DNA from: Mesostigma viride | Lineage: Eukaryota; Streptophyta; Mesostigmatophyceae; Mesostigmatales; Mesostigmataceae | Reading direction: 5' to 3' | NCBI GenBank assembly: GCA_009746045.1 | Contig: RPFO01000038.1 | Span: forward strand, 671,607-712,606 | DNA: 41,000 bases | Position numbers and translations under genes: made by a program | In this document: positions 15,892 through 26,337 of the stretch, in pieces | Position numbering within the stretch: position 1 is the stretch's first letter | Layout: each line of letters starts with the position of its first letter | Notes under the pieces: model-generated | What the model saw: the letters and a program-made list of their open reading frames with translations, nothing else | Told to the model about the DNA's origin: nothing | Database searches by the model: none

Positions 15892-18800
15892 ATGACCGAT
15901 TTGATGTTGTACTCATACATTACGCAAGCAGCTAGACCGGTTTACATTAAAATGGTGCAAATTACGTGTATTTCTCGGCAGATTTTGCTATCGACACGTT
16001 GCGAACCTATCTTGTTGTTAAGAGGGCCAAGGGGATCACTTCAAGGCTTTTTTGGGAAGGAAGTCAGGCTCAGCTCAAATATTTCACTGCGCAAGCCTTT
16101 GCTGGCTCAACTGCGCTGCATTCTGACAGTATGCACGGCTCAACCAGCCCCCGCAGACAAGCGGATACAACCCAGCACGTCGACGCCGAAACAGAAGATT
16201 GTCCAGCCTAAATTCGCGAAAGCCAAGAAGAGCCTTGGTCAGAACTTTTTGACGTCGACTGACATAACCCGGAAGATTGTGCAAACCGCGGATGTGCGGC
16301 AAGGGGATCTGGTACTTGAAATTGGACCCGGGAGAGGCATGCTCACACGAGCGCTCGCCGCCACGGGTGCGCAGGTCGTTGCAGTTGAGAAGGTACTGGT
16401 TTTGACGGCATTTCCTTCCCAGGCAATGGCATCTGCAACATTTTTACCTAACAGTGGGACTTTCTCTTGTTTTTTTCTTCCTCGAAGGCTTGCGATAATG
16501 TTGTTGTGCTATCCAGCACGGCTGGAAATGCTCGTTCCCAGGCGATCCTCAACTGGTGTTCAGTACGGTACCGCGTTAAGGGCATGACTGTGCCGTGTCC
16601 GTGCCACCATCGCTATTTTTGGCATGCCCGGGAATCATGGAGGGGACCAAGCGAGTAGCCCCTATTTTTGGATTGTAGCACGTGACTTGCCACATAAATT
16701 GACAGCGAGTGGCTTGCACTTGCATGCGGGACATTGCCCACACGTGCCACAGGACGACGCACTGGCCGAGTTTCTCACCGGCCAGTTTGAAGGTCAGGAG
16801 AACGTGGAGGTAGGTGGAGGGTGGGGCCCCTGAGTCTATTTTGATCCATTACTGCGTCTCTTTGCTGCGTAGCTGTACCCACCATGTCTGGTGCATCTGG
16901 CCGCGTCTGATGGCCACGTGGGCCCTGTGCCAAGGAAGTCGCAGCCAAGGCACGCTATAGCCAGAAGCACGCATAGAGCCAGAAGCATGCTGTAGCCAGT
17001 AACACACTAGAGTGAACCCGTCTCCTCCACTGCTACACCCTTCTCCGCAGGATTGAGAAGGCACCCACCCACCGTCTGGCTGGCCGTGGCCTCATGTCAT
17101 GTGATGGCCGATTGGCCATGGACAGGAGCGCGGCCTCATGTCACACGATGGTCATGGACAGGAGTTGGGTGGGGCATGCATAGGAGTTATCGTTGGCTGT
17201 GTGGCGGAGTGTCCTAGATAAGTTGTTTTAGTTGACATAAGTTGTATCTTGCTTCAGATATCATGTCATAGAAGTTGCATCTTCCTTTAGACATAAATCA
17301 CATCAGTTGTATACTAGTTTCGTTTCAGATAAGGAAACCTGTGCGGTGGTGGCGCCCTAGTATCCAGAGTGCCTGCAAGATGTGCCGCACTAGTGCCAAG
17401 CCAAGCAGCATCTCTTATACCTTCACAACAGGCTTGGTGCACTTGTGCACAGCCTAGTTAGGTGTACCACCTCCATAACGATGTCAGCCGTCCCGCACGC
17501 TATGTTGGGGCGACCCCCTGGCCCTCCAACACCGCCAGCATTACTCCTCACACACTTGAACATTAGACTGCCCGCTGCACAACCCTGCGCGGTGGGCGGA
17601 CTGAGAGTGGTGCTCCGTACAAATGCTCAGTGTGTGTGTTGGCCGCCCTACAATGCCGCCCTACCACATGCGCTATCAGACTGCATCACCTCATGCCGAC
17701 ATCACCGCATCATCTCATGCCGACATCATGTCACCACCTTGCCACCATACGTGCATGCATGCTCCCCACCCACCCCACCCCCCACCCCACCCCACCCCAC
17801 CCCACCCCAGATCATCCACGCCGACATCCTCCGGTGGCCCGTGGAGTCCAGCATAATTGAGCGGTTGCATGCGCTGCAGGGCACCCCCGGCGCCTCCTCT
17901 CGCGCCAAGGTGGTGGCCAACATCCCTTACAACCTGACAACCGAGCTTCTCAAGGGGCTGCTGCCGCTGGGCGACTCGGTGTCGCTGCTGGTGCTCATGC
18001 TGCAAGTGAGGGTGGTGGTGGTAGCATTATAGAAAGTAGTGCCGGACTGTCATGGTAGTGCTATGCTGCAGATGAGGGGGATGACCGCGCGTACAGGTGG
18101 AGTTGGTAGAATAAGAGTACAGCGCATGCGGGCTCTGCTAGCGCGCACACACATGCTGCAGGAGAAGGTGGTGGTGGCATTTTGGATGGGAATGACTGGT
18201 TTAGTGTCACACCGCTGATGCTGCAGGGTGCACTGGCAGTGTCCTATCAGGAGGCACTGTGTGATTGCCGAGAATCACTAGTACTGAGCGCACAAAAGTT
18301 GGAGTGCCGTGCGTCCAGGAATACTTTCCTCAATTAGTAGCATGTTCATGCGGCTAAGAGGCAGCATTGTTTGATTGTCAGACCAAGTGACACCGCCCTA
18401 AGCACACGGACATGCACGCCTGAAAGTTGATGCTAGCGGCATTCCTGGCTCGTTACAAGGAGTGTCACGGCTTGCGGGGGGCAGAGGGTCGTCCGACATT
18501 TCCTCTTGGACCCACCTGTTTGCTCACGGTGTGTTAGGGTATGCATCATCGGTGCTTCTGCTTCCTGTGTCACTAAACGAAACGTTATTATTACCATCCC
18601 CTTTATAACGACCGATGGTATAGTGACCATTAGTATTACAACCACTGGTATAGTGACCATGACTATTACGACTGCTGGTATAACAACCTATAGCCCTCGC
18701 TTGCACACCATGTCTGCGTTTGTTGATCCATGATGAAATGCTCGCCATGTCTGGTCGCGCCCCAGGAGGAGGCTGCCGTCCGGCTCACCCAGGGTGCCCC

Positions 18801-20076
18801 TGGCGACGCCGACTACCGCACCATGAACTTGTGGGTGAAATACTTCTCCGACGCAGCCATCCAGTTCCTGGTCAACCGCACCTGCTATTCGCCGCAACCC
18901 AACGTGGACAGCGCGGTGGTCACTCTACGCCTCAAGGACGCCCAAGCTCGGCTACCTCTGCCACAGCGGGAACCGGCGGGCTCTGCGGGTGCGGCGCGCA
19001 GCAGTAGTGCTGCCAAGCCGCACGCCCCGTTCTTCCAGATGGTGCAGCGCGCGTTCCTCGGTCGGCGCAAGATGCTGCGCAACACGCTGCAGACGCCAGA
19101 AGTCCCGTCAGAGGCCATCATGGCGGCACTGGAAGCGAGTGGGATCAAGGCCACGGTGGGTGATGGGGGGGCGGCGGAAAGAAAGTTTTAACAACAAAAA
19201 AAACAATAAAATACCACCACTAGTAAGTAGTGGTGATTGTCGTAATAGTACATGATAGACGTAATTGTAGCAATAGTAATGCCAACAATAACTGATAATA
19301 ATAATCATAGGGCGAACAAAGGGAGGCAGGAGGGGCCCAAGGACTGGTTGTGTCTTTGATCGTCGTCATGCTGCACTGCGCCAGGAAATTTGCTTCTGTG
19401 TTCTGGATGCATTGTGAGGCACTTAACCGTGCCTGCATGGCTTTGTGTGGCTTTGCAGGTGTTTGCATGGCCTCACGTCTCTTCTTGCTTTCTGAGCTTT
19501 CTTGGCATGTTGTGATCTTGTCTGTTGCACCTGTTGAGATTTTGGAGTTCGGGCTGTAAGCTTGACGGCGGAAAGGTCCCATCCCTCTTTTTAACTGCAG
19601 ATAGCATGTAGTCCACGCTTGATGCCGCCAATCTAGGAAGCTTACCTACGAAATGCAGGTGGGATGGGACGGTATGCCAGAAGTATGGGATGATGGTAGA
19701 TTTTCATGGCGGGCTCAGGCAGGTATGTGTGTAAGCAGGTTTTTGTGGAATATTACAGAGTAAACACGGATATCTCAAAATGGGGATGCTGCTCCCACGC
19801 TTCTCGCTTGCTCCCGCTTCTTGCTTGTCTTCTACTTTCAGCACAGCCCTACAAGCATAGGCCTGCATGTGTGCATCACCTTGTCCCATATACATCCACG
19901 TCATCTGATCAAGGTAGCAGCGTACTCAGTCTCAGTCCATGCTGCTCCTTGGTGGAATGTGACCCTGATCATCACCCTGCTGAGTGTAGGCGCGGCCGGA
20001 GGACCTGACGCTGGAACAGTTTGTGGAGCTGTACACTCGGATACTGCGAGTGGCACCACCTGTGCCAAATACTTGA
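15892..20076 (+). CDS. PFC1: Organellar rRNA adenine dimethyltransferase (PFC1/KsgA family), five exons
   Basis: Transfers methyl groups from S-adenosylmethionine to two adjacent adenines near the 3' end of small-subunit rRNA. Exons: 15892-16392, 16753-16809, 17811-18005, 18766-19155, 19990-20076. All introns are phase 0 and GT-AG, giving 409 codons. Visible family features: KKSLGQNFL before the fold; SAM motif LEIGPGRG (E143-G149); VVAVEK; catalytic NIPY at residues 223-226; [39 protein letters not shown]-terminal [14 protein letters not shown]. The order and spacing resemble plant PFC1 (PALEFACE1, chloroplast) more than cytosolic DIM1. About 120 N-terminal residues precede the domain, as expected of a transit peptide; ATG 15952 is an alternative start. 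A mitochondrial DIM1B role cannot be excluded. The last intron (834 bp) and intron 2 (1001 bp) are longer than the exons they separate. Confidence 0.93.
17757..17810 (+). repeat. (CCCCA)n tract forming the polypyrimidine tract of dimethylase intron 2
   Basis: A C-rich CCCCA array runs directly into the CAG acceptor before exon 3 at 17811. This parallels the C-rich tract before NDUFV2 exon 3. Confidence 0.9.
18594..18690. repeat. Short degenerate repeat in dimethylase intron 3
   Basis: Four diverged units of about 27 bp around GGTATAGTGACCAT / ATTACGAC-like sequence. No function visible. Confidence 0.6.
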
Positions 20077-20540
20077 CACGGTTCAGCTTGTATTTCCTAT
20101 TCAGGCGCATATCCATGGATGGTTAACCCAGGCATGGTTACCTCCTGCTGGGGACTCGACCAACTGCCGGTTTCCGCCATTGCGTGACCCAGTGAGTAGA
20201 ACTTAGGACTGCTCACATTTGCCATGGGGCTAGCAGTAAGGTTGGCTCCACTGGTTCATGTTTGGGATTTTCAGACACAATCGCACCGCTCGCTGGTACA
20301 TCGGTAAATAGCGTTCTCGCAGTTGGGCTATATAGGATGCCTTAGGATGAGGAGACACAGGTCTATAGCCAGCAAATCATGCGAGCGGTCCTGTGTCCGA
20401 ATCCATGCAGTATTTTACCGAAAGCATATTTTTAACTATGAAAATGCTCTTTACCAGAGAGTGATCCCGCCAGTATTTCGGACATTCTGCTAGAAGTACT
20501 ACGCGAGAGTGGTGCGTTTACTTCGACAACTACTAAAATT
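20077..20540. other. Downstream of the dimethylase gene, nothing recognised
   Basis: Presumed 3' UTR and spacer. I found no TGTAA signal in the first few hundred bases and no coding homology. Confidence 0.4.
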
Positions 20541-20590
20541 TAATTTATAATTCATTAAACACGCGCTCCCGTTGGGGAGTCACAGAGCAC
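20541..20590 (-). mobile_element. LINE 3'-end relic
   Basis: On the minus strand: GTGCTCTGTGACTCCCCAACGGGAG followed by A/T-rich sequence, read from 20590 downward. It carries the CTCCC-CAAC-GGGAG stem-loop shared with the other LINE ends in this window. It directly adjoins the (AATTG)n array. Confidence 0.55.
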
Positions 20591-20920
20591 AATTGAATTG
20601 AATTGAATTGAATTGAATTGAATTGAATTGAATTGAATTGAATTGAATTGAATTGAATTGAATTGAATTGAATTGAATTGAATTGAATTGAATTGAATTG
20701 AATTGAATTGAATTGAATTGAATTGAATTGAATTGAATTGAATTGAATTGAATTGAATTGAATTGAATTGAATTGAATTGAATTGAATTGAATTGAATTG
20801 AATTGAATTGAATTGAATTGAATTGAATTGAATTGAATTGAATTGAATTGAATTGAATTGAATTGAATTGAATTGAATTGAATTGAATTGAATTGAATTG
20901 AATTGCATTGAATTGAATTG
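20591..20920. repeat. (AATTG)n array, probably an expanded LINE tail
   Basis: About 65 copies of a 5-bp unit with one AATTGCATTG variant near 20905. It follows, on the minus strand, a LINE-type 3' end with stem-loop at 20921-20965, so it sits where other copies of the module carry (TAAT)n or TTTAA tails. The 188-aa minus-strand frame across it (FNSIQ repeats) is an artefact. Confidence 0.95.
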
Positions 20921-20965
20921 AAATGAAACATAACTCCGGCCGTTGGGAGTATATATGTAGCACTA
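20921..20965 (-). mobile_element. LINE 3' end with stem-loop
   Basis: On the minus strand: GTGCTACAT, then ACTCCCAACGGCCGGAGT, then ATG and the TTCAA-type tail. It resembles the end of the ORF1-only LINE at about 24478-24512. Confidence 0.6.
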
Positions 20966-21154
20966 TTAATTTCTTCAGGGTTATTCTCCCAGTTCTCGGG
21001 TTTTTCCTTATGTTGCATGCCTATCTCACCTCCGTAATCTATCATTCTCAATGAATATATGTAGCACATATCCCTGAGAATCGCCATAATTAGCCGACGT
21101 CTTGAGCCCACCTCACATTTGTAGCATAAGCTATGCGTCAGCCTACCTATGCTA

Positions 21155-21215
21155 TTACAAATTGAATTAAATTAAATTATAACATGCCTCCGTTGGGAGA
21201 TCATGTAGCACATAT
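21155..21215 (-). mobile_element. LINE 3' end with stem-loop and TTTAA tail
   Basis: On the minus strand: TATGTGCTACATGATCTCCC, then AACGGAGG, then an A/T tail of TTTAA-like units. A related TTCTCAGGGATATGTGCTACAT lies between this and the previous end, at about 21052-21078, without the stem-loop. Confidence 0.6.
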
Positions 21216-21826
21216 TCCTTGATGGATGGGTGGGGTGGACGGAGCCGCGTAATCGAACTAACCTAACTCTAATCTAGCTAGTCTAGAAAAATCCTAACTA
21301 CCCTACTCATCAAAACGCCTCCTCTGCTTGGGGGGAGGTGGCCTTGCCCACAGGGTCGGGCATGTGAGCCTCAAGTGACAATCCTCTTCCACCGCGTCTT
21401 GTTCTGCACGGCAGTCCAAAGAAGGGAGAGAGAGTGGATGCCGTATTCAAACTGGGCTGGGACCAGTAGGTCATCCAGCAACACCTGTACGTATAGTTCG
21501 TGACATGTTTCCCTAACTTTTTGGCAATGCCCTTGGGGCCAGGCCAGGTCAGAATGTGCCGCCCTGGCTGGCCAAGCCGCTGGGGGCCGGCCAGACCAAG
21601 GGCGGTAGCGACCTATGGTATTGCACTGGTTGTATTGCACCCACAGTGTTGCGCCCCGGCATGATGCACCATGCCGTGGAGAGAGCGCTCTGTGGCCTGC
21701 CCACCTAGCTGCGGCAGTGAGATCGAGAAGCTAGGGCGCCCTCCCTCCTTCTCGCTGTGTATATAGGGTTGAAGGTTCCTTTACTCTGTACGTATTGGCA
21801 CCCACGTGACGCAGTCATGTGCTTAT
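21216..21826. other. Unassigned sequence
   Basis: A minus-strand 89-codon frame at 21371-21640 ends in a plausible-looking but unrecognised stretch (VLLDDLLVPAQFEYGIHSLS). The rest shows no gene. It ends at the tail of the inverted LINE at 21827. Confidence 0.3.
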
Positions 21827-22466
21827 ATTAATTAATTAATTAATCCCTGAGAAAGGGTGCATGGCTTACAATACACTGTGGGCTACTTCCTGCAAGGGTA
21901 GGGTGTAAACTACACCTGCTCTGGGTGCACAAAGTGTACCTGCACACCACTATGGCTATCCTATAGCACCTAACAAAAGGTGCTGGCATCGGGGGCCGGG
22001 GAGATCGGCATGGCTATATATTGTACAAAGGCTAGCTATAGGGCATGGCTTCTCAGCAGGGAGTAACTCCCTGCATGCGCACAGCATAATTAAATAAAGC
22101 TAGGCATCATCTGGAGTGTGGCACATCATAGGCACACATGTACATCACTAAATTGAATGTTAACGTACATGATAGTTAAAGAATGTTGATGTACATGCAT
22201 GGCATCAGGTGGTATAGATAGTGCCTGTAGTAGGCGTACATGTACAAGGCCACTGCTAGGCGGCCTAGGCCTGACTATTCTACACTACTACTGCTGTATT
22301 CCCCTAAGCTGGGTCGAGTCTGGAGTCGCGGGGGTCGCGGGGGTCGCCTGCCAGGGCTTGTGCATGGCCGACGTAGATGGTCGCCCCCTTCCAGTACACC
22401 GGCTTCCCCGCCGCGGTCTGCCGGAGCTGGCCGGAGGTATAGATAGGTCGGCCATAGCTCCCGTCG

Positions 22467-24537
22467 GTGTTCTTTTGCGCGAAAATATGCCGAGCTATGG
22501 CTGATTGCGGTCGGGATAGCCGCCGGTGCTACAGATACTCCCAAGCCACGATGTGCGTAGCCACGAGCCACGAGCCACGAGGTAGCCATGGCTGTCGGAG
22601 CTCATAACTTTCACGTTTGAGCGCCGAATTCAGCTGTGAATATCACAATCGCTTCGTCTTTCTAAGACGCACATGCTGATATAATTTTCCGACGCTATTA
22701 CGCAATATACGATGAGCAAACGCCTCTCGACGCAACGCAGCCTGGCGGCTGCGCTTAGCAATGAAAATACGTCTGCAGCCCCGGCTGCAGCTTCGCCAAC
22801 CGGCCCAGATGGCAACGGTGACACTAGTAGTGCACTGGTGCTCGCCCAGCCTCCCGGGCTCGCCTCGCCATCAGCATCGCCTGAACCTAAGCGCAGTCGC
22901 TCTGCTGAGCCGCCCTGGGAAGAGACCTCCTTTGACGTCAACAGCTCCGGCTTCTGGCGACGCAGCCCAGGAGCCTTCATGGAAGACGTGTTTTCCGGCA
23001 ATCACGCCTCGCTTCTAGCCCTGTGCGTGTACCTCACGTCCCACAACCGTGGCCGCTGGCCTGGTGACGGCAAGCTTGTCGACCCCGCCGAGGCTCTCCC
23101 AATCATTCACCGCATGAGTCGCCCCAAGCTCCAACGCTTCGCCCTCTGCTCCCTTGTTGGCCGCTCCGAAGCCGCGATCTGGGTTTCCCCACCGCCCCCC
23201 CCCACCTTCCCCACCGAAGCCACCATCCGCACCCTCCTCAAGGAAGCTTTCGAGCAGCACGTGACCCCTCTTGCCGCAGATGTGGCGGCAATTGGCGGCA
23301 CGCTGGCTGCTGAGCTTCCCACCATCCCCACCGCCACCGCCACCCTCCTCGCCTCCACCCCCCCCCCCTCCACCGACTCCATCACCGCCCAGCTCCGTGA
23401 CATCGACCAGCGCCTCAAGGATAATGCAATCGCTATCGAGGTCTTGCAGAACACAGCAGGCCTCACCGCCCAGGCAGTGAAGGACATTGCCGCCAAGCCA
23501 TGCAGCCCCGGCTGGCCTGGCCGGCGATGCTCCTCCCATCACGACCTGGGCGGACATGCTTAAGCAACATACCACCTCCACCACCTCCGCCGTCGCAGCC
23601 CAGCTCCAGCGGCAGACGCTTGACCTCCGCGAGGAGGCCGAGCTCGCCAAGCGCAGCCTCAACGTCATTGTCAAGAATCTCAAGATGGAGGAAGGTGAGA
23701 ATTCCGAGAAGCTTGCGCGTGCTTTTGAGAGAGAAATCCTTGATCGCATGGGCCTTACTGGTGAGATCGAGCTGGCCGCCCACCGCCTTCCCCGCGCGGG
23801 GTAAGGCCGGGCCGCCCCCGCTCCTTCTCACCTTTAAGACCCCGGCGGACAAGATTTCTTTTCTCAGACGCCGCAAGCGGCTCGAGAAGACTCTCTTCAC
23901 CCTTGACGACGACTTGACCCTGGCACAGCAACAACGGCGACGGGAGCTATGGCCGACCTACCTCCAGCTCCGGCAGACCAAGGCGGGCCAGCCGGTGTAC
24001 TGGAAGGGGGCGGCCATCTACGTCGGCCACAAGCCCTGGCAAGCGACCCCCTCGACCACCGCGGCCCCAGCAACCCCAGCCCCCGCCTAGGGGAATACAG
24101 CAGTAGTGTAGAATAGTTAGACAGTGGCCTTGTACATGCCCGCCTACTACAGGCACTATACCAGCTGAGGCCTAGCCTTTTTACTCATGTACATGTGTGC
24201 CTATGATGAGCCACACCCCAGACGATGCCTAGTTTCATTTAGTAATGCTGTGCCCATGCAGAGAGCTGCTCTCTGCTGAGATGCCACGCTCTAGTTTTTG
24301 TATAGCCATGATGATCTTCCCCCTCACAGGCATGCTCCCCCCTTACCCGGGCATAGCGTGATAGACCATGAGGGTGCGGGTGCCCTGGTGCACCTAGAGC
24401 AGGGGTAGCTTACATTCCCACCCTTGCATGAAGTAGCCTAGAATGTATTAAAAGCCATATGCCCCTTCTCAGGGCTATGTGCTACATCTACTCCCAACGG
24501 AGTGATGTTGATAATTAATTAATTAATTAATTAATTA
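22467..24537 (+). mobile_element. Younger ORF1-only LINE (half-LINE), inserted in inverse orientation
   Basis: A 2071-bp unit flanked by the 13-bp duplication ATAGCTCCCGTCG. The order is a 5' UTR of about 245 bp, ORF1 at 22712-24090, a 3' UTR of about 420 bp ending in the GTGCTACAT / ACTCCCAACGGAGT stem-loop, and an (ATTA)n tail at about 24511-24537. It has no ORF2. Its 5' UTR, ORF1 and 3' UTR match the older interrupted copy on both sides, so the ORF2-less plan is a family trait. It presumably moves with reverse transcriptase supplied by another LINE. Confidence 0.88.
22712..24090 (+). pseudogene. LINE ORF1 protein (L1-ORF1-like RNA-binding), two frameshifts
   Basis: Begins MSKRLSTQRSLAAALSNENT. 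The first part is Ser/Pro/Ala-rich with a KRSR basic patch. The middle contains a helical stretch (LREEAELAKRSL, about 23620-23660), followed by an L1-ORF1-type RNA-recognition fold (NVIVKNLKMEEGE, LLLTFKTPADKISFLRRRK) and a C-terminal WPTYLQLR...GAAIYVG strand pair. Two frame changes occur: near 23497-23515, and an extra G near 23800 in RLPRAG. Undoing both would give a protein of roughly 460 aa. The role in the family is nucleic-acid chaperone and RNA packaging. Confidence 0.8.
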
Positions 24538-25883
24538 ATAGCTCCCGTCGCCGTTGTTGCTGGGCCAGGGTCAAGTACGTCGTCGTCCAAGGTGAAGAGA
24601 GTCTTCTCGAGCCGCTTGCGGCGTCTGATTAAACGAAAGCTTGTCTGATCATTGGGCTCTTAAAGATGAGAAGAAGCGGGGGCGCCCCTGCCAATTACTC
24701 CGCGCGCAGGGAAGGCGGTGGGCCCGACCAGCTTGATCTCGATCAGCAAGAATTAAGGCCCATGCGATCAAGGATTTTGCTCTCAAACGCACGTGCAAGC
24801 TTCTCGGAATTCCCACCTTCCTCAATGTCGAAGTGCTTTACGATGACGTTAAGGCTGTGCGTGGCGAGCTCGGCCTCCTCGCGGAGGTCAAGCCGGTCTG
24901 CCGCTGTAGCTGTGCTGTGACGGCAGCTCTAGGTGGTGGAGGTGGTGTGCTGCTTAAGCATGTCCCCCCAGGTTGGGATGGGAGGAGCATCACCAGCCAG
25001 GCCAGCTGGCTAGCTTGGCGGCAATGTCCTTCACCGCCTGGGCGGTGCATGATGCCTGCTGCGGTGTTTTGCAGGCATCCGATGGCGATGGCGTTGTTCT
25101 GGAGGCGTTGGTCGATGTACGTCGCAGAGCTGGGCGGTGATGCATGGAGTCGGAGGAGGCGGTGGGGTGGGGTGGGGGGGGGTGGAGGCAAGGAGGGTGG
25201 CGGTGACGGCCGTGGGGATGGCGGGGAGCTCAGCAGCCAGTGTGCGGCCCACAGCTGCCACATGATCTGCAGCTAGGGCCGGGCGTCACGTGCTGTGAGA
25301 TGGCTTCTTGAATTGGTGGAGGAGGAAGGTGGATTCGGTCAAGGGGGAGGGGACTCAGAGGTCATCTGCAGAGCGCTTAAGGATGGAAAATTGAAAGCGG
25401 CGAGCTGAAGGCGAGGGCGAGACCAGCCGGGCATGTGGTCAGGTCCGCGGTGGGAAAACCGGCCGTCAACTCCATTGCAGAGGCGCATTTTGTCGTGGAG
25501 GCGCTGGCACAGGGCCGAGCAGCGAGGCGTGTGAGCCGGCCGTAAAACACGAGCTGCAGTATCTTGATGGGTGCATGGCATGTCGAAAAAGCCGGATCTG
25601 TCGACGTCAAAAGGTGGAAAATAACCTGTCGACGTCAAAGTCGCGCTCAGACGAGCTAGGTTCGGCTGGGCGGCTGCGCTTCCAAGGCTCATGCAGGCGA
25701 TGCAAAGAGCGAGGCATTAAGCCGGCCCGGAAGGGATCTGGGCGACCACCAGTGCGCGACTAGTGTCACCGCTGCCTGCCGGACCTGAGGGCGAAGCTGC
25801 AGCGGGGGCTGCAGACATAGTTTCAGGGCAGACCTAAGCGCAGCCGCCAGGCTGTGTTGCGTAGAGGAGCGTTTGCTCGTCAT
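24538..25883 (-). pseudogene. Decayed ORF1 of the older half-LINE (5' part)
   Basis: Begins MTSKRSSTQHSLAAAL, matching the younger copy's start. It then carries many indels and stops, although segments such as KDIAAK and the helix region can still be followed in shifting frames. It is cut at 24538 by the younger copy; its last codons continue at 22453-22320. Confidence 0.75.
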
Positions 25884-26045
25884 ATATTGCGTAATAGCTT
25901 CAGAAAATTATATCAGCGTGTGCGTCCTAGAAAGACGAAGCGATTGTGATATTCACAGCCGTTCGAATTTGGTGCCCAAACGTGAAAGTTATGAGCGCAT
26001 CCGTCAGCCATGGCTACTGGGCCTCGTGGCTCGCGTGGCTCTGCA

Positions 26046-26337
26046 GCATGAAGCACAATTAATAATACAGAGTTAGAGTGCTTTTCATCCAGCTAGGCTG
26101 TAGGTTGCACACTGGGAAGGGGGGATAGACGCCCGTCTTCCCTCATGCCCGGAGGCAAGCCACACTGCTAAAGCTACATTCTAAACTACTCACGAGGAGA
26201 GTCGATCTGGCGTAACTGTGGGCGGCCGGAAATGTGCGTAACTGTGTGCTGCCAGAAACTGATGTGCCTGGGTGACATATGGCGGGGCATTGTCTGCATG
26301 GCACCATGAAACTGGATCGAGGCTGAAGTGTGCGGGT
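26046..26337. other. Spacer, nothing recognised
   Basis: Sits between the older half-LINE and the truncated ORF2 LINE. No gene or repeat beyond short GCGTAACTGTG direct copies near 26210 and 26238. Confidence 0.4.

Larger units (their letters stand above)
21827..26045 (-). mobile_element. Older ORF1-only LINE, split by a second copy of its own family
   Basis: Two minus-strand pieces form one element: 26045 down to 24538 (5' region and most of ORF1) and 22466 down to 21827 (ORF1 end, 3' UTR, (TTAA)n tail). The break falls inside the ORF1 codons for RRRELW, and the bases flanking the inserted copy (22454-22466 and 24538-24550, 13 bp) are identical. Removing the insert and one copy restores the sequence found uninterrupted in the younger copy. 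After the ORF1 stop it goes straight to about 480 bp of 3' UTR and the tail, with no reverse transcriptase frame. ORF1 is decayed. The 5' limit near 26045 is approximate; I found no convincing outer target duplication. Confidence 0.85.

Noticed and set aside
20545-21111. 188-aa FNSIQ-repeat frame
   Set aside because: Translation of the (AATTG)n array.
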